13,697 nucleotides of DNA from assembly GCA_027030435.1 (NCBI GenBank), contig JALVEX010000121.1, positions 1 to 13,697 of the forward strand, read 5' to 3'. This document shows, one piece after another, positions 8,072 through 13,697 of this stretch. Positions within the stretch are counted from its first letter, which is position 1, and every line of letters begins with the position of its first letter. This DNA comes from Paracoccaceae bacterium (lineage in GTDB: Bacteria; Pseudomonadota; Alphaproteobacteria; Rhodobacterales; Rhodobacteraceae). A program made the position numbers and the translations under genes. Below the pieces are notes generated by a model. The model was not told the origin of the DNA and made no database searches. It saw only the letters and a program-made list of their open reading frames with translations.

Positions 8072-8087
8072 TTAACCCCGGCTTAAC
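8072..8087. promoter_or_regulatory. Perfect CtrA-type binding site (TTAA-N7-TTAAC)
   Basis: TTAACCCCGGCTTAAC fits the full alphaproteobacterial CtrA consensus TTAA-N7-TTAAC without mismatch. It sits within a direct repeat of CGGCTTAACC (8068-8077 and 8079-8088, 11 bp apart, one helix turn). It lies in the 254-bp gap between the sulfotransferase stop and the Hint start, about 190 bp upstream of ATG 7882. TTAA is rare in this GC-rich window (I count six by eye), so two at exact CtrA spacing are unlikely by chance. I found no convincing -35/-10 pair close by, so the regulated promoter is not identified. Confidence 0.5.
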
Positions 8088-8136
8088 CATGACGGCCCGA
8101 AAACGTGCGGCGAGGTGGCGAAAAAGGGGCGGCGAA

Positions 8137-8832
8137 TCACCCCTGCCGAAGGGCGCAGGCGGCATCGGGGGGGATCGGGCCATCCTCGAAATGATAGCCG
8201 AAACGGGCGATGTCCGCGCCGCAGATCCGTGCAACGAGCGCCGCATCGGCCTCGCTGTAGCAGGCCCGGTAATCGGCTGGCCGATCAGAGGCATTCACCC
8301 GCCCGAGCGGCCCGATGCGAAACCCGAGATGACGCTCGAGCGGCGCCATGTCCTCCGGCAGATGCTCAAGGCGGATGAAGAGATCGCAGCGCTCCTTGCC
8401 CGAGCGATCGCGCACGTAATGCCCATAGGGCGCACCCCGGATCGTGGCGCATGTGTGCTCATGATTGAGGAAGGCGCTGAAATCATGCGCCTTCGCAATC
8501 GCCACCGCCGGATGTTCGAATTCCTGCGCCCTGAGCCAGTGGTAATAGCTCACCAGCCTGTCCCACGGGTTGCGCACCAGCGTGAACACGAAGAAGCGCT
8601 GGATTTCATCGGGCGCAACAAGGCCATAGATATCCGTCAGGCGCGAATGCTTCCACAGGCGCCCGGCGCTGCGCACGCCCTTCAGGCGCTTTCGCCGCCG
8701 TCTGGCCTTCGGGGTATCGCCGATCAGGATATCATCCTTCATCGCCCGCCCCTCCAGCGCCAGCGCCAGCGAGGTGCCACCGGTTTTCGGGATATGCACG
8801 AAGATGTAGCGCCGCCCGCGTGAGATGATCAT
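8137..8832 (-). CDS. Sulfotransferase family protein
   Basis: A 231-aa PAPS-dependent sulfotransferase-type protein. The 5'-phosphosulfate-binding loop is HIPKTGGTSL (13-22), with Lys16 as the key residue, and the 3'-phosphate region is FTLVRNPWDRLVSYYHWL (83-100), with the Arg and Ser in place. This fold moves sulfate from PAPS to a hydroxyl or amine of a sugar, lipid or small molecule; the acceptor cannot be read from sequence. Length is normal for the short bacterial sulfotransfer_2 type. The start is ATG 8832 (MIISRGRRYIFV), the conserved beginning of this group as I recall it; the frame is open far upstream, but only across the divergent ligase gene. Its ribosome binding site is weak. 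No signal peptide, so cytoplasmic. Confidence 0.88.
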   Translation of the reverse strand: MIISRGRRYIFVHIPKTGGTSLALALEGRAMKDDILIGDTPKARRRRKRLKGVRSAGRLWKHSRLTDIYGLVAPDEIQRFFVFTLVRNPWDRLVSYYHWLRAQEFEHPAVAIAKAHDFSAFLNHEHTCATIRGAPYGHYVRDRSGKERCDLFIRLEHLPEDMAPLERHLGFRIGPLGRVNASDRPADYRACYSEADAALVARICGADIARFGYHFEDGPIPPDAACALRQG

Positions 8833-8961
8833 GCGCCCAAGGCTAAACCGCCCTCGCGGCCAAGGCCAGAGCCGATAAGCATTTGCATTCGCGCGCCGAT
8901 CCCTCTTAAACATTGCTTGTGCAACGAAACGCGACTCCATCAGGAAAACGGGAGGGATCAC
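8833..8961. promoter_or_regulatory. Divergent promoter region between sulfotransferase and acyl-CoA ligase
   Basis: This 129-bp gap must hold start signals for both divergent genes. It has an AT-rich patch at 8881-8925. A weak + strand promoter could be TTGCAT (8883-8888) with TTAAAC (8906-8911), 17 bp apart but poorly matched. A small palindrome, TTGC-TTGT-GCAA (8913-8924), directly after it could be an operator for the ligase gene. No known fatty-acid regulator site is recognised with confidence. Confidence 0.35.
8951..8955 (+). promoter_or_regulatory. Ribosome binding site deciding the acyl-CoA ligase start
   Basis: GGAGG lies 6 nt before ATG 8962. An earlier in-frame ATG at 8917 has no such site and would add 15 atypical residues, so 8962 is preferred. 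Confidence 0.75.
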
Positions 8962-10593
8962 ATGGGCTGGATGGCTGATGAAACCGGGCTTGAGAAATGC
9001 GCCGCCAATTACGTGCCGCTCACGCCGCTTTCGCCCCTGAAGCGCGCGGCCCTGATCTGGCCCGACCGCGAGGCGGTGGTCTATGGCGATACCCGCCTCT
9101 CCTATGCCGATCTCAAGGCCGATGCCTCCCGCATGGCCTCGGCTCTCGCCCGGCGCGGGATCAGGCCCGGCGATGTCGTCGCCACCATCATGCCAAACAT
9201 CCCCGCCCAGGCCGTGGCCCATTACGGCGTGCCGGCTGCAGGCGCGGTACTCAACACCATCAACACCCGCCTCGATCCCGATACGGTTGCCTATATCCTC
9301 GATCACGGCGGCGCGAAGATGCTGATGGTGGATACCCAGTTCCTGCCCCTCGCAATAGAGGCCATCGCGCGCATGGAGGGCGAGGCCCCGGAGATCATAG
9401 AGGTGCCCGACGAGGCCGCCGGCTACCCCGCCAGCGGCGCCCATGCCACCTACGCCGATTTCATGGCCTCCGGCGATCCCGATTTCGAATGGCTGATGCC
9501 CGAGGATGAATGGGAGAGCATGGCCCTCAACTACACCTCCGGCACCACCGGGCGGCCCAAGGGCGTCGTCTATCACCACCGCGGAGCTTATCTCATGGCC
9601 ATGGGCAGCGCCGTCAGCTGGCCGGTGGGCGACAAGGCCCGCTACCTCGGCATCGTGCCGCTTTTCCACTGCAACAACTGGAATCACATCTGGATGATGC
9701 CCTTCGTGGGCGGCACCTTCGTCTGCATCCGCGACATCACCGCGAAGAACATCTACGATGCCATCGCCGACGAGGGCGTGACCCATTTCGGCGCCGCGCC
9801 GATCGTGCTCAACATGATCATCAACGCCGATGATTCCGACCGCCGCGCATTCGATCACATCGTCGAGGTGTTCACCGCCGGCGCACCGCCCCCGGTGGCG
9901 ATCCTTCAGGCGATCGAGCCGCTGGGCTTCCATGTCACCCAGGTCTATGGCCTGACGGAAACCTACGGCGCCGTGGTGCAATGTATCTGGCAGGGGGAGA
10001 AATGGGATGATCTCCCGGAGGAAGAGCGCTACGCCATCAAGGGGCGCACCGGGGTGGCCATGCCGATGATGGAGCATATCACGGTGATGGACCCCGAAAC
10101 CATGCAGCAGGTGCCGATGGACGGCGAAACCACGGGCGAGATCATGATCCGCGGCAATTCGGTGATGAAGGGCTATCTGAAGAACCCGGAAGCCACCGCC
10201 GAGGCCTTCCGCGGCGGCTATTTCCACTCGGGCGACATCGCCTATCAGCACCCGGATGGCTACATCAAGATCACCGATCGCTCGAAGGATATCATCATCT
10301 CGGGTGGCGAGAACGTAAGCTCCGTCGAGGTGGAGGGGGCGCTGATGCACCATCCGGCCGTCAGCATCTGCGCGGTGGTTGCGAAACCCGATGAGAAATG
10401 GGGCGAGGTGCCCTGCGCCTTCGTGGAGCTGAAGCCGGGCCGGGAAGCCACGGAAGAGGAACTCATCAAATTCGCCCGCTCCCGCCTTGCCGGCTTCAAG
10501 ACGCCGAAGAAGGTGGTGTTTCAGGAATTGCCGAAAACCTCCACCGGCAAGATCCAGAAATTCGAACTGCGGAAGATCGCGAAAGATCTGTGA
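8962..10593 (+). CDS. Acyl-CoA synthetase (fatty-acid--CoA ligase / DmdB-like)
   Basis: A 543-aa ANL-superfamily ligase that activates a carboxylic acid through an acyl-AMP and joins it to CoA. All core motifs are visible: P-loop YTSGTTGRPKG (191-201), VPLFHCNNWNH (232-242), YGLTETYG (329-336), the HSGD / ITDRSKDIIISGGE region (422-450) with the hinge Asp439-Arg440, and the C-terminal catalytic Lys530 in PKTSTGKIQKFELR. It fits medium/long-chain fatty-acid CoA ligases and closely related 3-methylmercaptopropionyl-CoA ligases (DmdB) of marine Rhodobacteraceae; substrate choice cannot be read from the motifs. It would supply acyl-CoA to the dehydrogenase at 161 and the fadJ operon, though the sulfotransferase/Hint pair separates it from them. 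It appears monocistronic, or leads weakly into 10677. Confidence 0.95.
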   Translation: MGWMADETGLEKCAANYVPLTPLSPLKRAALIWPDREAVVYGDTRLSYADLKADASRMASALARRGIRPGDVVATIMPNIPAQAVAHYGVPAAGAVLNTINTRLDPDTVAYILDHGGAKMLMVDTQFLPLAIEAIARMEGEAPEIIEVPDEAAGYPASGAHATYADFMASGDPDFEWLMPEDEWESMALNYTSGTTGRPKGVVYHHRGAYLMAMGSAVSWPVGDKARYLGIVPLFHCNNWNHIWMMPFVGGTFVCIRDITAKNIYDAIADEGVTHFGAAPIVLNMIINADDSDRRAFDHIVEVFTAGAPPPVAILQAIEPLGFHVTQVYGLTETYGAVVQCIWQGEKWDDLPEEERYAIKGRTGVAMPMMEHITVMDPETMQQVPMDGETTGEIMIRGNSVMKGYLKNPEATAEAFRGGYFHSGDIAYQHPDGYIKITDRSKDIIISGGENVSSVEVEGALMHHPAVSICAVVAKPDEKWGEVPCAFVELKPGREATEEELIKFARSRLAGFKTPKKVVFQELPKTSTGKIQKFELRKIAKDL

Positions 10594-10607
10594 TCATCCG
10601 GGGATTC

Positions 10608-10636
10608 TTGTTGCGGCGGGGTGCTTACGCTATCGT
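10608..10636 (+). promoter_or_regulatory. Possible sigma-70 promoter of the membrane-protein gene
   Basis: TTGTTG (10608-10613), a 17-bp spacer and TATCGT (10631-10636) match the housekeeping consensus at 3 and 4 of 6 positions with ideal spacing, about 40 bp before ATG 10677. The match is only fair and the call is tentative. Confidence 0.3.
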
Positions 10637-10676
10637 GGCCTGCAAATGAGGCGCACGAGCAGGCCCCGCTGACAAC

Positions 10677-11732
10677 ATGACCGCATTGAAGAAATATCAG
10701 AGGCTCGAAAGCATCGGCCTGTGGCAGCCGCCTGCCGATCCCGCCCAGGCGCCGGAAGGCGGAGAGCCGCGCCCGCCGCAGCGGCGCGAGGTGATCGTTT
10801 CCTTCGGCAAGGCCACGCTCGTTCTTTCCGACAAGAGCGGGCGCGCGCTTGGCCATTGGTCGCTCGCGGCAGTGGAGCGCATAAACCCCGGCAAACGCCC
10901 CGCCCTTTTCGCGCCCGATGCCGAAGGGAGCGAAACACTCGAGATCGAGGATGGCGAGATGATCGGGGCAATCGAGAAGGTGCGCGCGGCCGTTCGCCGC
11001 GCCCGCCCCCGCCCCGGCAAACTGCGCCGGATCGTCATCACCGCCATCCTCGCCCTGCTCCTCGGCCTTGCCGTTTTCTGGCTCCCCGATGCCCTGATCC
11101 GCAAGACGGCGGCTGTCGTGCCGCCGGCAAAGAGGGCCGGGATCGGCGCCGATCTGCTTGCGGCCATCGTGCGGGTGAGCGGCAAGCCCTGCCAAACTCC
11201 GGGCGGGCGGCTGGCGCTGGAAAGGCTGGCGCACCGGCTCGTGAGCAATGGTGAAAAGCCGCCCCGCCTCGTGGTGCTCCCCGATGGGGTGGCACGCACG
11301 GCGCATCTTCCGGGCGGCATGATCCTCATCAATCGCTCGCTGGTCGAGGATTATGATGATCCCCGCGTGCCGGCGGGCCATGTACTGGCCGAGCTGCTGC
11401 GCGCGCGCAGCCGTGATCCGCTCGAAGCCATGCTCGAACGCCTCGGCATCCGCGCCACTCTGCGCCTGCTGACGACAGGCAATCTCGACCCCGCCGCACT
11501 GGCCCGCTATGGCGAGGAGGTTCTGCCCGAAGAGCCGGAGCCACTCCCGCCGGGCATGCTTCTGCCGGCATTCGAGGCACGCGGCTTTTCAAGTACACCC
11601 TATGCGCTCTCCCTCGATATCACCGGCGAAACGACCCTGCCCCTGATCGAAGCCGATCCATACCGCGAAGGCGGCAGGCCGGTGCTCGGGGATGACGATT
11701 GGGTAAGCCTGCAAGGGATCTGCGGAGAATAG
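10677..11732 (+). CDS. Single-pass membrane protein with degenerate M48-peptidase-like domain
   Basis: Known to me only as a conserved hypothetical of Rhodobacteraceae. The 351-aa protein has a beta-rich N-terminal part (about 38-105), a basic stretch (RRARPRPGKLRR) and one membrane helix (about 118-138), so the larger C-terminal part should face the periplasm. Residues 198-245 follow the M48 metallopeptidase core: V(V)LPDGVARTAHLPGGMILINRSLVED parallels the family's NAFALPGGxIxV block, and GHVLAELLRA sits where VLAHEIGH should be. Both zinc-binding His and the catalytic Glu are missing, so peptidase activity is unlikely. The domain call is by pattern only. The start has a weak ribosome binding site. 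It lies 83 bp after the ligase and converges on nadK with a 51-bp gap and no clear terminator. Confidence 0.8.
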   Translation: MTALKKYQRLESIGLWQPPADPAQAPEGGEPRPPQRREVIVSFGKATLVLSDKSGRALGHWSLAAVERINPGKRPALFAPDAEGSETLEIEDGEMIGAIEKVRAAVRRARPRPGKLRRIVITAILALLLGLAVFWLPDALIRKTAAVVPPAKRAGIGADLLAAIVRVSGKPCQTPGGRLALERLAHRLVSNGEKPPRLVVLPDGVARTAHLPGGMILINRSLVEDYDDPRVPAGHVLAELLRARSRDPLEAMLERLGIRATLRLLTTGNLDPAALARYGEEVLPEEPEPLPPGMLLPAFEARGFSSTPYALSLDITGETTLPLIEADPYREGGRPVLGDDDWVSLQGICGE

Positions 11733-11783
11733 GAAAGCGGCGTGATCTTCTGAATCAGTATTGCTGCCCGGATCTGCCCTCCC

Positions 11784-12551
11784 TCAGGCGAACTGCTCCA
11801 GGATCAGCCTTTCTTCAAGCCCGTGGCCAGGATCGAAAAGGATGCGGTGGCGGGTTTCGGGATCGGAATGCACCTCCACCCATTTCACATCCTTCACCGC
11901 CCGCCCGTCGGCCTCGGCCATGATGGGGCGCTTTTCATGCTCGAGCACGTCAAAGCGCACCCTTGCCGTTTTCGGCAGCAGGGCGCCGCGCCAGCGCCGC
12001 GGCCGGAAGGGAGCGACAGCGGTAAGCGCCAGCACATCCGATCCGATCGGAAGGATCGGGCCGTGGGCGGAATAGTTGTAGGCGGTGGAGCCGGCCGGCG
12101 TGGCCAGCATCACGCCATCGGCCACGAGCTCGTCAAGACGCACCTTGTCATCCACCGTGATCCTGAGCTTTGCGGCCTGCGGCCCCGCGCGCAGAAGCGA
12201 AACCTCGTTGATCGCCAGAGCCGTGTGCTGCTCGCCATTCACCGTTTGCGCCTTCATCCGCAGCGGGTTGAGCACGGCCTCTTCGGCCCTTGCGAGGCGC
12301 TCGGGCAGATCATCCTCGCGATAGGCGTTCATGAGAAATCCGACAGTGCCCCTGTTCATCCCGTAAACGGGGATGTCGAGATCCTGCGTGGCGTGGAGCG
12401 TGTGCAGCATGAAGCCGTCACCGCCGAGCGCCACGATCACGTCGGCCTCCTGCGGGGGCACGTTGCCGTAGCGCCCGGTGAGCTGCACCAGCGCCTCCCG
12501 GGCGGGCGGATATTCGGAGGCCGTGAAGGCGATCTTTTCCGGTGTTTTCAT
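11784..12551 (-). CDS. nadK: NAD kinase
   Basis: Phosphorylates NAD+ to NADP+ with ATP (or polyphosphate); cytoplasmic. The 255-aa length is that of the short alphaproteobacterial form. Diagnostic motifs are complete: ALGGDGFMLH with GGDG at 43-46 and catalytic Asp45, GMNRGTVGFLMN (64-75), the INEVSLLRA block with Asn115-Glu116, and the conserved ATPAGSTAYNYSAHGPI (150-166). The start is fixed by GAAGGAAAG (12563-12555) just before ATG 12551. It is transcribed away from glyA, with 168 bp between the two starts, and toward the membrane-protein gene. Confidence 0.97.
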   Translation of the reverse strand: MKTPEKIAFTASEYPPAREALVQLTGRYGNVPPQEADVIVALGGDGFMLHTLHATQDLDIPVYGMNRGTVGFLMNAYREDDLPERLARAEEAVLNPLRMKAQTVNGEQHTALAINEVSLLRAGPQAAKLRITVDDKVRLDELVADGVMLATPAGSTAYNYSAHGPILPIGSDVLALTAVAPFRPRRWRGALLPKTARVRFDVLEHEKRPIMAEADGRAVKDVKWVEVHSDPETRHRILFDPGHGLEERLILEQFA

Positions 12552-12719
12552 GTGCTTTCCTTCGGGCTACCGCAGTCATTGCCCGAAGAACCCTGAAAAA
12601 CAAGGCGGAAATTCCCGCACCTTGCCGTCGATATGCCTGAATGCGCCGTTTTCGCCGCTTCCCGAGGGGGCGCGGATGGTCTATGAGGCGCCAAGGAATC
12701 ACGCCAAGGAGATGCCCGC
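12552..12719. promoter_or_regulatory. Divergent nadK-glyA intergenic region
   Basis: This 168-bp region separates the starts of nadK and glyA and must drive both. I looked for a glycine, THF or SAM-family riboswitch fold before glyA and saw no supporting pattern. No good -35/-10 pair stands out. The only clear signals are the two ribosome binding sites, GAAGGAAAG for nadK and AAGGAG (12706-12711) for glyA. Confidence 0.4.
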
Positions 12720-13697
12720 ATGACCAGCACCAGAGATCCCGGCTTTTTCACCCAGCCCCTTGCCGAACGTGACGCCGAGGTTTTCGCGCCGATCGTGAAG
12801 GAGCTCCAGCGCCAGCGCGAGGAGATCGAGCTGATCGCCAGCGAGAACATCGTCTCCAGGGCGGTTATGGAGGCCCAGGGCACCGTGCTCACCAACAAAT
12901 ACGCCGAAGGCTACCCGGGCCGGCGCTACTATGGCGGATGCCAGTATGTGGACGAGGTGGAAACCCTTGCCATCGAACGCGCGAAAGAGCTTTTCGGCTG
13001 CGAATTCGCCAATGTGCAGCCCAATTCCGGCAGCCAGATGAATCAGGCCGTGTTCCTCGCGCTTCTTCAGCCGGGCGATACCTTCATGGGGCTTGATCTG
13101 AATTCCGGCGGCCACCTCACGCATGGCTCGCCCGTGAACATGTCGGGCAAATGGTTCAATGTCGTTTCCTACGGCGTTCGCGAGCAGGATCAGATGCTCG
13201 ACATGGACGAAGTCCGTGAAAAGGCGCTCGAGCACAGGCCGAAGCTGATCCTTGCCGGCGGCACCGCCTATTCCCGCACCTGGGATTGGGAAGCCTTCCG
13301 CAGGATCGCCGACGAGATCGGCGCATATCTGATGGTGGACATGGCCCATATCGCCGGTCTCGTGGCCGGGGGGCAGCACCCTTCGCCGCTGCCGCATGCG
13401 CATGTCGTCACCACCACCACCCACAAATCCCTGCGAGGGCCCCGTGGCGGCATGGTGCTGACGAATGACGCAGACATCGCCAAGAAGATCAATTCCGCCG
13501 TGTTCCCCGGCCTTCAGGGTGGCCCGCTCATGCACGTGATCGCCGCCAAGGCGGTGGCCTTCGGCGAGGCTCTGCGCCCTGAATTCAGGGAGTATGCCGC
13601 GCAGGTGGTGAAGAACGCCAGGGCCATGGCCGATCAGCTGATGAAGGGCGGGATCGATATCGTCTCTGGCGGCACCGACAATCACCTGATGCTCGCC
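12720..13697 (+). CDS. glyA: Serine hydroxymethyltransferase (5' part, runs off the window)
   Basis: A PLP enzyme that interconverts serine and glycine with transfer of a one-carbon unit to tetrahydrofolate. Only 326 of about 430 residues are in the window, and the frame stays open to the edge. Seen: IELIASENIVS (36-46), NKYAEGYPGRRYYGG (59-73), the PLP-stacking His region GGHLTHG (130-136), Asp207 and His210 in MVDMAHIAGLVA, and the Schiff-base Lys236 in VVTTTTHKSLRGPRGGM. AAGGAG at 12706-12711 lies 8 nt before ATG 12720 and sets the start. The sequence is typical of Rhodobacteraceae. No truncation or frameshift is seen. Confidence 0.97.
   Translation, partial: MTSTRDPGFFTQPLAERDAEVFAPIVKELQRQREEIELIASENIVSRAVMEAQGTVLTNKYAEGYPGRRYYGGCQYVDEVETLAIERAKELFGCEFANVQPNSGSQMNQAVFLALLQPGDTFMGLDLNSGGHLTHGSPVNMSGKWFNVVSYGVREQDQMLDMDEVREKALEHRPKLILAGGTAYSRTWDWEAFRRIADEIGAYLMVDMAHIAGLVAGGQHPSPLPHAHVVTTTTHKSLRGPRGGMVLTNDADIAKKINSAVFPGLQGGPLMHVIAAKAVAFGEALRPEFREYAAQVVKNARAMADQLMKGGIDIVSGGTDNHLMLA

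Noticed and set aside
7978..8823. 281-codon + strand frame opposite the sulfotransferase
   Set aside because: Arg/Pro/Ala-rich shadow with no ribosome binding site; the - strand reading has clear PAPS-binding motifs.
8833..10353. Upstream extension of the sulfotransferase frame to 738 aa
   Set aside because: The extension is antisense to the acyl-CoA ligase and has shadow-like composition. The sulfotransferase begins naturally at MIIS (8832).
11823..12596. 257-codon + strand frame opposite nadK
   Set aside because: Antisense to a complete NAD kinase and without a recognisable domain.
12552..12719. Riboswitch before glyA
   Set aside because: No tandem aptamer, conserved core or expression-platform hairpin could be found by eye.
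12712..12723. ATG-CCC-GCA-TGA overlapping the glyA start
   Set aside because: The ATG touches AAGGAG with no spacer, so it is not a plausible start; ATG 12720 has correct spacing.

Overview
The window is GC-rich, gene-dense chromosomal DNA that reads like an alphaproteobacterium of the Rhodobacteraceae (Rhodobacter/Roseobacter/Paracoccus-like). Four things point there: the protein sequences (serine hydroxymethyltransferase, short NAD kinase, a sulfotransferase starting MIIS-RGR-YIFVHIPKTGGTS, a Hint-domain protein); the gene order acyl-CoA dehydrogenase / thiolase / 3-hydroxyacyl-CoA dehydrogenase; a repeated intergenic box (TTCATCTTGG-N3/4-AAATACTCC plus a GC hairpin) that I recall from genomes of this family; and a perfect TTAA-N7-TTAAC CtrA-type site. 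I see no tRNA, rRNA, CRISPR array, insertion sequence or phage gene.

Region 1 (1-7017, all + strand) is a fatty-acid beta-oxidation cluster. It holds the tail of an upstream gene (possibly a MerR-type regulator), a 592-aa acyl-CoA dehydrogenase of the long DmdC-like class, a 70-aa conserved-looking small protein, a glutathione S-transferase-like protein, an acetyl-CoA acetyltransferase, a cupin protein and a 734-aa FadJ-like fused enoyl-CoA hydratase / 3-hydroxyacyl-CoA dehydrogenase. Thiolase, cupin and fadJ are tightly packed (3-nt gap, then a 4-nt ATGA overlap) and are surely co-transcribed. Together with the acyl-CoA ligase at 8962-10593 they cover every step: activation, dehydrogenation, hydration, second dehydrogenation and thiolysis. 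A 292-bp gap (2184-2475) splits the cluster and carries two oppositely oriented copies of the repeat box.

Region 2 (7018-8832) holds a strong tandem-hairpin terminator after fadJ that is also the third repeat copy, then two genes on the - strand: a Hint-domain protein whose self-processing residues look lost, and a sulfotransferase. The CtrA-type site lies between them.

Region 3 (8833-13697) has the acyl-CoA ligase (+), a one-pass membrane protein whose outer part looks like a dead M48 peptidase (+), NAD kinase (-), and the first 326 codons of glyA (+), which runs off the right edge.

Most genes are ordinary metabolism. The items worth a second look are the box-plus-hairpin repeat family, the ~200-bp cassette between its two inverted copies, the CtrA-type site, and two proteins that appear to be catalytically dead versions of known folds.
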